From: Amanita rubescens
Lineage: Eukaryota; Basidiomycota; Agaricomycetes; Agaricales; Amanitaceae
Direction: 5' to 3'
Assembly: GCA_015039365.1 (NCBI GenBank)
Contig: WION01000501.1
Coordinates: forward strand, 1 to 38,738
DNA: 38,738 bases
The notes under the pieces were generated by a model. The model worked only from the letters and a program-made list of their open reading frames with translations. It ran no database searches and had not been told where the DNA came from. Below, in pieces: positions 19,592-30,391 of this stretch. Numbering within the stretch: position 1 is the first letter of the stretch; each line of letters starts with the position of its first letter. The position numbers and the translations under genes are program-made.

Positions 19592-19989
19592 GGTATCACA
19601 AAAGGAGATGAACGAAGGACAGGTTACTTGGCCGGCATAGTGGTATGGTCTATCCAACTGAAACGTTTTGACGACATATTGATCATAGGTAGGAATCGAC
19701 GTTGAACGTTCTTCATTGCAGAATCCATTACGGTGGTTCCATGGGGTATGGCGTCGGGTAGGTTTGGCCGGCGACCCACTTTGCTCCTAGGACCGCTAGG
19801 ATTGACGTTAGCAATATTAGGGTTCGGAATGTCTACTCGCTTTTGGTCCCTGTTTTCTTTAGTGGATTTCAAGGCGCATTTAATGGAAACATTGGTAGGT
19901 TTTCAAGTACATTCGCATCACGTGCACTATCATATCGGTTCCGTAGGGATCGCAAAGAGCATCGTAGGCGAGGTACTTGTCCCCACCCA

Positions 19990-20437
19990 GCCTAGGCTCA
20001 AAAGTCGCACGCAAGCGGTACACAGGATAACTCGCCACACGGCGTCGCCCGTGGATGAGGATGCTTTACGAGACGAAACCAGACTCGTAACGGCGCCGCC
20101 TGTGGACGCGGATGCTTTACGGGACGAACCCAGACTCGTAACGGTGGACGCGGATGCTTTACGAGACGAAACCAGACTCGTAACGGCGTGGAGATGCTAC
20201 TAATCGAGTGCATGGATAACGATGTGGAAACATGCAAGGACGAGACGGATAAGTGGTCTAAGAAGTCCCTCGCCGAGCACTCCAGACTTCCCATGGACGT
20301 CGATGAACCACGCGCGCCTGGAGAGGATGACAATCATGACGCTGACGATGGGATGGTCACCACCAAGAAGTTATGATGAAGAAACCATGTTTGCTTGATA
20401 CATTGAAGGTTTTCCGGTTCAAACCTTGGAGGGCGAA
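19990..20437 (+). mobile_element. Possible internal 3' end of an LTR retroelement
   Basis: This replaces the missing 3' half of transporter E. It contains an Asp/Glu-rich open frame (20188-20376, ending KKL) and, directly before the LTR-like sequence at 20438, a purine-rich tract 'ggagggcgaa' at the place of a polypurine primer. No protease, integrase or reverse transcriptase is visible, so the assignment rests on the 3' junction only. Confidence 0.35.
20051..20186. repeat. Three imperfect tandem repeats of about 43 bp
   Basis: Three head-to-tail copies of a unit containing 'ggatgctttacg', 'gacgaa' and 'ccagactcgtaacgg' start near 20051, 20102 and 20144. They encode 'DALRDETRLVT' on the plus strand. 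Copies 1 and 3 are nearly the same; copy 2 differs at a few bases. Confidence 0.7.
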
Positions 20438-20628
20438 TGTAACGGAGCAGCCCGCAAACACTGAAGCACTGAGCAGGGGTCTTATCAGACTCCTTAGATA
20501 CGTATATTTAGACTACCATACTATATAAGCTGAACTTGTATTCATAACCATAGGACTTTCCTAACTCTTGACTACGCACATCGCTTGTGTGATCTCAATC
20601 TCCCTCAGGAGTCCTCTGTTGGAGACAT
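20438..20628 (+). repeat. LTR-like sequence (single or truncated) upstream of transporter F
   Basis: It begins TGTAACGGAGCAG, right after a polypurine tract, contains TATATAAG (20522-20529) and a run like 'tattcataaccatagga' and 'ctccctcagg' seen in fungal Gypsy LTRs, and may end at ...GGAGACA. Only one copy is in the window and no target duplication is clear, so the right border is a guess. Confidence 0.4.
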
Positions 20629-20704
20629 TACCTTTCGTGCTTACTACAGCTTCGATAGGCTAAGTCTTCACATAGATCAAGTCTGACTTGTCAATCTCGT
20701 TGTA

Positions 20705-22561
20705 ATGATGCACTGCTCAGAATCCATGGAAGACAGCGGGTCGGCTACATTACATGAAGAGGAACGAAGCTATGACAAGAAAAAGCGAACTCCATTACCA
20801 TGGAAGCAACTATCGATTGTTTACCTGATCCAATTCGCAGAGCCCATTACTTCATCTGTAATATTTCCGTTCATCAACCAATTTGTCCGTGAAACTGGAA
20901 TTACGAAAGGAGATGAACGAAAAACCGGTTATTTTGCGGGACTAATCGTAAGGACTCTTGACTCGGTTTTATCAGGTAACGTTGCATTGACCCAGGCAGG
21001 AATCGACCTTCTTTTTTGCAGAGGCCGTTGCGGTAATCCCGTGGGGGATTGCTTCGGACAGGTTCGGCAGACGTCCCGTTTTACTTCTAGGGCCACTGGG
21101 CCTTGCAGTGGCCATGCTGGGATTTGGAATGTCGACTCGTCTCTTTCCCATGGTTGTTTTCAGATGGGTGCAAGGCATGTGTAATGGAAACATTGGTATG
21201 TTTTCTGTGCTCGATGGTGACATCCTCGTGACCACATAAATATTATGATAGGCGTTGCAAAGACTGTCATGGGCGAGGCATGTTTCGCAGTCCAATCAAG
21301 AAGACCTAGCGCTTAGACAGATTTAGATCACAGACTCGTCAAATATTGCTGACGCATTTGCCTTCTTACCTGTCGTATGGGCTACTGGTGTGACCATTGG
21401 GTATGTACACGTTTATCACCTTCGTTAGCCTAATTTTACTCTTCATCAGTCCATTCATCGGGGGGGTTCTATCCCAGCCAGCTGCTCGATGGCCTGCCGC
21501 ATTCGGAAGATTAGCGTACTTCAACTCTCATCCGTACTTTCTCCCGTGTTTCGCGGCGTCGTTACTTGCCTTTTTAGTGTTTATCGCTGCCTTGACCGCA
21601 CTAGAAGAAGTAAGTCACTTCAAGTCTTCGGCATTAATCGGAGCTTTGAGTCCTGACTATTCATAGACTCTGCCTTCAGTGTTCAAGTTACGAAGAGCAT
21701 CACAAGGGAAGACAAATTCTTCGACAAAAAGCCTCTTTCAGAACGATGACAGGCCTTGTTACGGGTCCACCAACATTTCCTATAATAATTCACGTCCAGA
21801 GGTAGAAGATGGAAGACAATTGCCACAATCCGGCGACGATATCAAACCGCTTAGCGTAACATACCTGCTTAAATTACCCGAAGTTCAAGCCATCCTCATT
21901 AACCATGGATTTCTCGCTTTCTGCACCGTGAGCGTTCAAGTCCTCATACCGCTCATGTGGTCCACGTCAATCGAAAATGGCGGTCTTGGATTATCGCCAT
22001 ACACAATCGGCATGACGCTGGGATTGTGCGGCGTTGTCAATGCCTTCCTTCAACTCATGTTTCTAGGTAAAATAATGCGACGATTTGGCCCCCGGCAAGT
22101 GCATATCGTGTGCTTCTCAAGTCTACTCGGCTCCTTTTTGTCATTTCCCATAGCAAACTTTTTTGCTCGTCGGGCGAATGGGATGGATCGGAAGGCGTGG
22201 GCTACGGTGATAGCATCACTCGGTTTACAATCCATGAGGTCCGCAGCATATGGTAATTATACTTATACTCTTACATAAACGATCAAGGATATATAATCTT
22301 CATTCTATCGCAGGTTCATTATCGGTGATCACGACCGGAAGCGCTCCAAATCAGTCATCGCTTGGTACCATGAACGGTCTGGCGCAAGCAATGGGGTGCA
22401 TCTCAAGATCTCTCAGTCCTTCCTTCGCATCATCATTGCATTCAATATCGCTACAGTATCACCTGGCTGGGGGGAATGCCGTTTATTATATCCTGATGGT
22501 CATCGTTGCAATAGGCATTCGATTTACTTTCATGTTACCAAAAAGGCTGCGACTCCCATGA
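20705..22561 (+). CDS. MFS transporter F (DHA1/ZIFL-like), 510 aa
   Basis: Intact member of the family, distinct from B and D. Exons: 20705-20947, 21000-21195, 21252-21277, 21327-21400, 21450-21609, 21667-22252 and 22314-22561; the sum is 1533 nt. Five introns are GT-AG. Intron 3 (21278-21326) begins GAG|GCATGT, a GC-AG intron, where the other copies have GT. The start could be either of two adjacent ATGs (20705 or 20708). The N-terminus MMHCSESMEDSG leads to 'KKRTPLPWKQLSIVYLIQ'. Motif A is 'GIASDRFGRRP'. Exon 6 is the longest of the family, giving a larger central cytoplasmic loop with 'NDDRPCYGSTNISYNNSRPE'. It ends 'MLPKRLRLP'. The region upstream looks like an LTR with a TATA box, which may act as its promoter. 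Confidence 0.9.
21278..21326 (+). other. GC-AG intron in transporter F
   Basis: The donor is GAG|GCATGT and the acceptor ATTTAG|ATC. The intron is required to keep the conserved 'VMGE|ITDSSNIADAF' junction, and the equivalent introns of B, C and D begin with GT. Confidence 0.75.
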
Positions 22562-24387
22562 ACTACTTGTTTATTTGTATATCCTGTACCAATCCAACGT
22601 TGGATCAACGTCATCAAGTTACCTGGATACGATCCTTGAAATTCGTCCATGCCTATAGATGACGTAGAGTTTGATCAGCATTGCTAATATGCAGATCTGT
22701 GCAGATGCATCGAACATGAACTGATTGGTCCGGGACGAGTAGATGTTGCTTTGTGAAAATTAGTAATTGCGGTTGTGTCAAATTGTCAATGCAGCCGAGT
22801 CAACTAGTCACGTGCAGCATACAATCCTCACTATTTACCTTTTAGACTCCGTCATGATGGCACTATCTCAAATTCTCAATAATCTGTACCCCTGCAAAGA
22901 ACATTAACCAATGCATATATAGGTGCGGCTGTTATGCGACTACCGCGGTAGTTAGCCGTACCCGTATACGGTTTGATCTTATTTTATAAGGTAGCCTTGT
23001 CCATATCTCCTCGAAGCTCTGCGGCCTCGCATTATCAAATGACGCATCTAGTCAAGTGAACGATCCAATCATTGCGAATTTTGCTCACCTTGATAGTCCC
23101 TCGGTCATCGATATCTAATCGTTTGCATACGAGACTTGCATTCACACTGCTGCTCCGAGTCCATCGTGCCGCAAACCAGGAATGTTGGGCTTTCATCAAA
23201 GAAAGTTCGAGCATGATTAAACTCAACCTTGATCCACTCCGCGTAATCCAAATTGTCATCGCTGACTTGGCACCTGGACCTAACTTAGAAAGGCAACATT
23301 CGGCCTTCATACTCACGCCCATTTCCGACATGCGTTCTATCGCTCCGTGTAAGCGATAATCGGGCCATCAACCCGTGAACCGATAACGTTGGATAATCTG
23401 TCAACACGTACCAGATTGCCATCCATCCCTCGTTGACATTACTTGCGTGTTTATGCACGACTCAACCACGTTGACAGGGAGCCAGGGAAAACAGTCTGCA
23501 GACTGCGGTTCGTGACGAGGTTACGCAGCTGCAGCAATGCATACACCTCGGACCTATAAAAGAACACCCAGATGCCAGCAGACCGTCTTCTATTCTCGAA
23601 TTCACTAGTACAGTGCAGGCGCTAGCGCAACATACTTAGCTCAAGCTCGAGGCTAGCTCCTCTTTACTCCCATCCTCCCTTATTTCTGCCCTCCTCAAAT
23701 TCTGCCTTACGTCTTATTTCACGACTCTCACGTTCTACCCACGGCTCCCCTACCAGGCAACTGTTGACGTCGACGCCTGTCATATCTTTCTCGCCATCAA
23801 CAGCGAATTGTCTCCTTATATCCGTGTCATTTCTCACAACATCTCACACATTCGACAGTCCAAGTCCGTGATAAGTGACCCGTGGACGAATTGACGACGT
23901 TGACGAACTTCAACACTTCAGATTAATTATAGTCACCAATTCTTGCCCCGCTTGACACAGCCGAACAGTTCGCAGGAGACGTATCGCGGACCGCAAGCAA
24001 ATAGAAGTTATTGGGTCCGGGAACGACGAGATATATAATCTCACGATTGACAATCAACCTTTAGATATTATACTCTCAAAACAGCTTTGGGTCGGTGCTA
24101 GCCATCCGCTTCCCAAACTCCAACCCGACTTGTTAGCGCCCTTTGGGGCTAACGTCGGAGCACGACCGTTATGACTGAATCTATGATGCCATGGAATGAG
24201 AAGAGCATCAAGGTGAACGAAAGCCACGCACCCGCACGCTTCCTACGAAGGGAGTGGAAACATAATAAACCAGTACGTTTTCCCATGTTGCTCAAACTCC
24301 GTTTTTCATTCTACCGCCGCAGCACCTCCAAAAGTCCACTTCAGTCCCCATACTCTCACTTCTTCCCACGACGCGTCCGCACTTGAC
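22562..24387. other. Long intergenic region with a promoter-like segment
   Basis: No convincing gene. TATAAAA occurs at 23555-23561, followed by pyrimidine-rich tracts (about 23655-23720), which looks like a fungal core promoter reading to the right. It may serve the gene starting at 24388 through a long leader, perhaps with an upstream non-coding exon. A short open frame starts at 24171 (MTESMMPWNEKSIK) and ends at a possible donor GTGAAC, and could be an upstream exon or upstream reading frame. Confidence 0.4.
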
Positions 24388-26420
24388 ATGTCAACGGTGC
24401 GGATTTACCAATACCCAGATTCCGATGTGTTTGTGGTGTTGCTGGACATCGAAAGACGCGGAAACATCGTTCGAGAAGTCGACGCCAAGAGCAAGACGGG
24501 TAAGTGCGCCAATGCGTGTGCAGGGCTTGCTTGGGCGGCGGGACGGGAACCGGGGCCGCGTGATCGACGCGGCAGACGCGTCAGTCATGTGTCGAGATGA
24601 TAGTTTATTCATCGACAGGCAGGACCGAGGTGCACGCAGGTTTGGGCATATAACTGATTGTCCAGGGTTCGGCGGCACGGAAGTTGCCGAGCCAGCAACC
24701 TGGGGTGTGATTAGAGGACCGAGAAGTGGCCAATGCGGGAATGAAATCGATCACGCCTCAACTTGGCCTAGCCCAGGGTTTCAGGCTACCGATAAGCGTA
24801 TTAGCTCTTTGGGGGATGCGATCGGAGGCATCGTTACTGAAGGCGATCTACGTCAACGTAGAAGGGAATGGGCACAAGGTTGTGATACGGACAAAGCAAA
24901 TTTGTCTCGGAAGGAGAAACCGAAGCCAGAACCGATGTCAAGCATGCAATCATTCATAACGCCAACGAGAAGGTCGGGGGTGAAAACAATCGGGGATGCT
25001 TCCGCCAATGGCAACGGTGTCCTGGTATGTCGCATGTCGCAATTTGATACTCTTCCTGCTCCTTCATTTGTCCATTCTACCCCACTCCCGTCCTTTATCA
25101 TGATCCTCCACAAGAGAGCGCCCGGGCTAAACGATCCCATCATTTGTCCTCTAGGTTACGATGCCTACGTCTAAATCCAAGGGACGATCGTTGTTGCCCC
25201 TCAGATTACGACGATTGAAGGGGGCTGCCACGCCGCTGTATATCGATTCGACAGCACAGCCTTCGTTGACGAGTGTCATCAGCTCTACCTCTCCCCACGT
25301 TGCCAATGACGCGGCTTTCACAGCTCCCACAGCCATTAGCGCCTTGCCTAGTCCACGAACTCTTCGAAGAAAGAGCCATTTGAAGATATATCGCTCAGGT
25401 TGTGCACAGGGTAGTTCACCAGATATCGCAAGTGGCATTCGAGCGGTAACGGGGGCGGAACCAAGCACAAGAAGACCCAAATCAGATCCATTTGGACAGA
25501 TTCTGCGACTGCAAAACAGGACTGGAATGTCATCCCCATCCACACCAGACTCAGCTGCGCAGACGCCAACGAGGCCGAGAGCAGCAACTACATCGGCTTT
25601 GGATCAGAACCATTTTCGTCCTGCCACTCCTTCAACACCCGCGTTATCAGTATATTCAGGTCTAGGTTCTCCAACTCACCCAAAGCCCCTTTACTCGGTC
25701 ATCCGAAAGAATGGAGTGTGCCTTTCACCACCGCCTTTATCGCAACCTTCAACTTCGTATATGACGTCAGGCATGGCTTCCCCTGGATGTTCTAGCGGGA
25801 AGGTAAACGAGTATGGCGTTGGCAGCGGAAATGGGTATACATCGCCTGCATCTTCCGTATTCCCGTTATACCCGGGCGAGACGATGCTTCTTTCGCTCTC
25901 TTTGGATTCTCGGCCATCTTCCAGTTCATCCGCCTCTTCCAAACCTGCTCGTGATGACGTCTTTAAGCCTCTATCATTGCTAAGGGCAAAGTGCGGGTGT
26001 AAGGCCAAGTCGAAGTCTCGTTCCAAATCTAGGAAACGAAAGCACGAAGATTCGAGGTCGCAACCGGCGCAAATGAGCCCAACCCCAAACGGGAGCGCTC
26101 AGCTGAACACCGGGATCCCTGGATCGCCAGGGATGGGATCAAACTTGGTGTATCAGAGGGTGTTTCAGGTTCCTTTCGCTGGACCTGGAACGGGGTGTTC
26201 CATGAGCGGAGAGACGGAGCTGAAGTTGGCGCTCGCGCGGCACGATAGAAGGTCCAGCGCTTCGCTTTCCAGGGAAACTTCGCCGGCAGGTTCGGCGAGC
26301 GCAAGACATGCGAGAAGCACGGCTGCGGATGTCGATGAACCGGGAAGCCCGGGCTCGAAGCCAGGCAAAGTGATGAGGAGGTTGAGAGAGATGGTTTCAA
26401 GGACATTTGATGCATTGTGA
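24388..26420 (+). CDS. Ser/Pro-rich basic protein, tentative 578 aa
   Basis: I do not recognise the family. The last exon (25155-26420) is secure as a 419-codon open frame from the ATG at 25161. It is rich in Ser, Pro and Thr, contains a basic run 'KSKSRSKSRKRKHED' (residues about 282-296 of that frame) that resembles a nuclear localisation signal, and ends with 'KVMRRLREMVSRTFDAL'. A fuller model joins exon 1 (24388-24499, MSTVRIYQYPDSDVFVVLL), intron 24500-24665 (GTAAGT...CCAG), exon 2 (24666-25024) and intron 25025-25154 (GTATGT...TCTAG). This gives 1737 nt without a stop. The long open frame through exon 2 (24383-25174) supports it; a different frame in exon 2 also looks protein-like, so the N-terminal part is less certain. 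Mostly disordered; possibly a nuclear regulatory protein. Confidence 0.6.
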
Positions 26421-26709
26421 TACCCTGCAGCGTTACGTCTTGCATTGTACTTTTTTGTTGAGAGCATCCATTAATTGTAATAGTTGGACATTGACAATCA
26501 ATAACAAGATGAATTTGTACTTGTTTTTAATTCATCCGCCTCTCACTCTATTGTTCTCAAGTTGAACCGTAATGGTCGCGCAACCGCCACGCATAAATGC
26601 TGCTCATGGACGCAGCAAAAAGTCATTCTACTCTTGTTCATTGCCACCACACTTCCTAGCACACGCTGGTCGTTATCCCTCTTTGCGCCATACCTAGACG
26701 GTTCTGAAA

Positions 26710-28163
26710 ATGTTTCTCATTGCACTGAGTGCCCTTCTTGCCCAAGCTTTAACTGTCTCGGGACATGCATGTGCGTGCGCATCACTTGCTCTTATATTTC
26801 TACTCATTGCGTTCGTCGCCAGCTATCTGGCATCCCAGCATGTGGGGCTTTAACGTGACTTCTTCCACCTTTCCGTATGACAATCGTCCAGTCGTGCCCC
26901 TAAAAAACATGACGTTCCAGCAATGGTGGTTCCATAACCATCTAGCCTATCCTCCAAACCAAGGCGACATATTTCCTCTTCCTGCCGGGTCACCTGCTAC
27001 CGTTCAAATTGCGTGTAACAAGGGTGCAACAACATTCTTCGCCTCCTCCGAAGGTGGGAATATACAGAAACCGTCGGACCCCAACAATGTTTGTCCGGGT
27101 AGTCCCATGCAAGAATACCACACGAACGGCTTTAATGATCTCGAAGGCTGCGCGCTGGGGATTGCGTACAAGAGTGACGTAAATCAGGTCCAGCCTACCG
27201 ACTTCACCGTGTTTAGCACGAACAAAACATGTGTATGGACGAGGTTCACTGATTTCAGTGTTCCTAAGAGGATGCCAGCCTGTCCTTCCGGTGGATGCAT
27301 CTGTGCATTTTTCTGGATCCATGCTGTAGGTGTTCTTCTATTCTTGTTATACTATCAAGCTTACGACTTCTTATTATATATAGCCGGATAGCGGTGGCGA
27401 AGAGAGTGAGTACATTCTATTTCGATTCTTGATCGGGTCTAATTCAATTGCTTGTACTAGTGTACATGAACGGATTTAGATGCAATATAACGAACCCAAC
27501 TTCGACAGTTGCGCTTGCGCAATCCAAAGTACCCCGGCGGTGCGGCGCAGATATACCCAACAGAAAACTCCAGGCAGCGCCTGGAAATTGTACTTATGGT
27601 GCAAAACAGCCGCTCTACTGGTTGAACCGGGAAAGAAACAATGTACGTCACCTGTTATTTCATGAGCTTCTAGTGACATAATCACCTCCGTGTAGATGTT
27701 TGAAGGCTCCTTCTCCCCGCCTGTTTATAATGAATTGTACAATTTCATCCAAGGGCCTCAGGACGACATCTTTGAGGACTCGTATATTTCTTTACCTGAC
27801 CCCGCGCCAAACGCACCTTTACCAGTTTTGCGAAACGTGACGGGTCAAGGGCAAGGGCCGTCGACTACGCCCGCAGGAGCTGCAAATGTGACTGCCACGC
27901 CGACGCAGAGCTCAACAGGGAATCAGACTCAGACAATTCCTTCAAGTCCTACGTCGAAAGTTGCAAGCACCCAGCATTGGTATGTTATTCTCGTACATTG
28001 TTAATATATTCGCTCATGCTAGTATAGCAAACGTTCGTTACCTTCCCGGGTGTACAAGAGAGGCCTCTCAAATAGCGGCACCGCAAGAAAACGGCATAGC
28101 CACTTGTCAATAATGAGAATGGCAAGAAGCAGGAGATTACTAGAGGACAGAGAGACCTTGTGA
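26710..28163 (+). CDS. AA14-like lytic polysaccharide monooxygenase, 395 aa
   Basis: A secreted copper oxygenase; family knowledge says AA14 enzymes cleave xylan bound to cellulose in wood. Six exons: 26710-26770, 26823-27325, 27384-27405, 27461-27642, 27696-27979 and 28028-28163. All introns are GT-AG of 48-58 bp and the sum is 1188 nt. An 18-residue signal peptide ([18 protein letters not shown]) is followed directly by His, so the mature chain starts [15 protein letters not shown]: the His1 of a copper brace. The second brace His is in 'EYHTNG' (mature residue 102), and the axial Tyr is in 'MYMNGF' (mature residue 179), the pattern of AA14. Many paired Cys and several N-glycosylation sites follow. 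A Thr/Ser-rich linker precedes a basic C-terminal tail ([13 protein letters not shown]...). An acceptor or donor error in the short third exon (22 nt) would lose the Tyr region. Family assignment is from recall of conserved motifs. Confidence 0.82.
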
Positions 28164-28396
28164 GATATGTTCTGAGCGTTCAACTTCTGACCTATACGAA
28201 TCTCCTATTTGGGCTTTTGAGCATGACTGAATGTATATAACACTAATGACTTCGTAATGAAACAGAATCAGTTACAGTGAAACTTGACGTTACACATTAG
28301 CCAACTATATAACTATGTAATTCCATAACCTATATGATGTACGGAATAGCAATGGTTCTTGCTACAGGCAAGCGATGAGTTTGAATTTAGAATCAT

Positions 28397-29534
28397 TCAT
28401 GACGGGAGGTGCTTAAACGTATCGGAAACTGAGGTCCATTTGTATCTAGAACCGTTTATAGGCGAAAAGCAGTAGAGTATCGTCCTTTGTCCGTCACGTA
28501 TGTTCGTCAGAGCCTCGTATTGCCTTATACCTGCTCTCGAACAGCGTACACGTGTCATTTGAATTGCCAACAAAACAGCTTCCGCGGGCATTGAGAGGAT
28601 TTCCGTTGTGACGACTTGAGCATCCAAACGTACCTGATGATGATGAACATCAGCACTTTTCATTCCACCAAATGATATACAAAAATGTAACTTACAAAAC
28701 TCGGGCCATCGCGTCCTTATTCGGTTGCTGTTGGTTGGAGGCTGACCAACCGATTTTTGGGTTCAAGCTATTCACCAGCTTGTTTATGAACCGACTTTTG
28801 ATCGGAGGTGGTGTTACAGCTCCGAGTGGTTCGGAATGATGATGATTCGATCTTCAAATGTGCTGGGGACGACCCACGTCTGGAGAATGCCACCGAACAT
28901 CCAGGGCAGAAAGCTCCATGAAGTCCGACCTTTCAGGGTTGCAGATCAGCGTCGCGGACTTTGATGATGCAGTATGCGCGGAAAGACTGGCGTCCCACGC
29001 GTGCGTCGCCAAACATAAAAGCGTTTGAACGGCATCAGCTCGTTGATGATCCTCCTGTGACATATCCGCATGATTGATCATAAGTCCACGTAGTACAATA
29101 TCCTTCAGTTTCGAGTCTTTTACGCTTTCATCCAAAATCGCCCTAACTGGCCGTATCCAAGAGGTGCTTCGCGGTCTGGGCCATTTCTCTTCAAGAATAG
29201 ACTAGGACGATTTCCTCCGATTTCGTAGAGGACCTATCCGTGTAGAATCTCATTGATCACTTGATACTGCTTGATTGCTGTCTTTTCTACGATATCAATG
29301 AACTGCAAAATGTATAAGTAAAGTAGACTCTTCTTCTCGTAGATGCACAAGGAGTGACAGTTACCGGGAGAGGGCTGCAATAGAGCGAATAAGAACCCAT
29401 GCATCGATTTTATCTTTCCAAATGATGTCTAGAGAAACTTCAATAGGATTCCTGGCCAATGCATACTTGGTGTGGGAGCCCCGAATTCGCACAACGACAC
29501 CTTCAATGGGATTTGTGGACCACCAGTGGAGTAG
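28397..29534 (-). CDS. Hypothetical multi-exon gene, model incomplete
   Basis: Several minus-strand segments read as good protein and partly splice together. From upstream to downstream they are a segment ending at 29365 ('YALARNPIEVSLDIIWKDK'), an exon 29302-29261 ('FIDIVEKTAIKQYQ'), an intron 29260-29202 (GTGATC...CCTAG), and an exon from 29201 ('SILEEKWPRPRSTSW' ... 'LKDIVLRGLMINHADMSQED'). A further stretch 'PPPIKSRFINKLVNSLNPK' lies in the same frame after a TGA near 28854. A 40-bp intron follows (GTAAGT...AAAAG), and then a final segment ends at 28397 ('VTTEILSMPAEAVLLAIQ'). Two junctions fail: the donor at 29364 leaves the wrong phase for the next exon, and the TGA needs an unseen intron. 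The gene may be decaying or mis-modelled. Family not recognised. Confidence 0.45.
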
Positions 29535-29663
29535 TTACAGTCGACTTGGGCCCTCTTAACCAATACCACCCGGGAGTCATGGGTTAGGAGTAAGAAGAGT
29601 TTTTGAAGGAGCTATTTCGATATGAGCCTACTTGGGATCCCACTGATTATGAGGGACGGGAAG

Positions 29664-30218
29664 CTAAGACGGCGCGCCATGGGATTCCAAATACACGCAT
29701 ACAAACCTACCAACCCTACTCGGAGACGTAGCGGTAAGTACTGATTGGATTTGGTTCTGGTACGCACGCTCAGCGAAATTCCAGAGGAACCCCCTGCTCA
29801 AATCTTGAACCTCGAAAGGGGGTAAGGCTAGCACACGTGTTTCCTGAAAACCACCAATTATTAATTCTCCATAAGGGTACCCGTACAATTGTCCCTGAAC
29901 TTTCCCACCCTGAGGTCTGGAACTTCGCCTCTGCGGCCACGTTCCACTTCGGATTACGCCAATTTATCATCATCGACTCTATCGGAATCCTCCTGCGGCT
30001 TGACCTTCCATTGTACATCGGCATGCCGACACCCTGCATATCCCTGTTATGTGGCTGGGTTCATCACGGATCCACTCAAACCATATTACTATAAGCCCTG
30101 ATTGATATACTTTATGGAACGAGTTGGTTTGGATGGCATTCAAGGTGAAGCCCTGACGGAACCCGCGTTTCATCAAGTTCCCCTTACAAGAACATGGTTT
30201 TATAAGGTGAAGATCCAT
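29664..30218 (-). other. Coding-like minus-strand segments, possibly the 5' part of the gene downstream
   Basis: Three overlapping minus-strand frames contain protein-like text: 'TLNAIQTNSFHKVYQSGLIV' (about 30150-30090), 'RIPIESMMINWRNPKWNVAA' (about 29990-29930) and 'LPPFEVQDLSRGFLWNFAER' (about 29830-29770). They could be exons of the gene at 28397-29534 or remnants of one, but no in-phase splicing was found. Confidence 0.3.
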
Positions 30219-30391
30219 TATTAATCAAGCATCCAACATGCATCGACAGCTAAATAAAAGAAACGAAATTTGTAGAGACTCGAAAGTGCGCAGCACTTGG
30301 GTGGAAGGCGTGATGAAAGCTGCAATGGTGTCAAGAACCTTCAAAGACGGTTAGACATCGCTTATTATTTGTTGTAAGTATCACGTACAAA

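Larger units (their letters stand above)
18208..19972 (+). pseudogene. MFS transporter E, disrupted by a transposon and truncated
   Basis: A dead copy of the same transporter family. The start is probably ATG at 18208. Exon 1 has a one-base shift near 18277 and an in-frame stop in 'WIQLSIL*LIQAVEPLAA', and is then split after 'NQFVRQT' by an inserted element (18395-19584). The frame resumes at 19592 with 'GITKGDERRTGYLAGIV' up to a donor at 19643. Exon 2 (from about 19693) has a 7-bp insertion (19704-19710) and then 'TVVPWGMASGRFGRRP' (motif A with Asp replaced by Gly), with further frame loss near 19850. Exon 3 (about 19947-19972) ends 'KSIVGE' and a GT donor. Exons 4-7 are missing, replaced by sequence that looks like the end of an LTR element. 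Confidence 0.88.

Noticed and set aside
19179..19611. Pro/Ser-rich open frames as a host gene
   Set aside because: They lie inside the hAT-like element, run into its terminal repeat and are low-complexity; at best a captured fragment.
20051..20186. CRISPR-like array
   Set aside because: Only three units, no distinct spacers, and the genome is eukaryotic.
20188..20376. Independent small acidic protein gene
   Set aside because: No start context, splice sites or homology, and it lies directly before a polypurine tract and LTR-like sequence, so it is more likely retroelement-derived.
23035..23359. Overlapping open frames on both strands
   Set aside because: They mirror each other, show no family motif and sit in a long non-coding stretch.
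24383..25174. A single 263-codon protein ending in GYDAYV
   Set aside because: Its start shadows a better frame at 24388 and its end runs through a good intron (GTATGT at 25025, TCTAG at 25154); splicing joins its middle to the long last exon instead.
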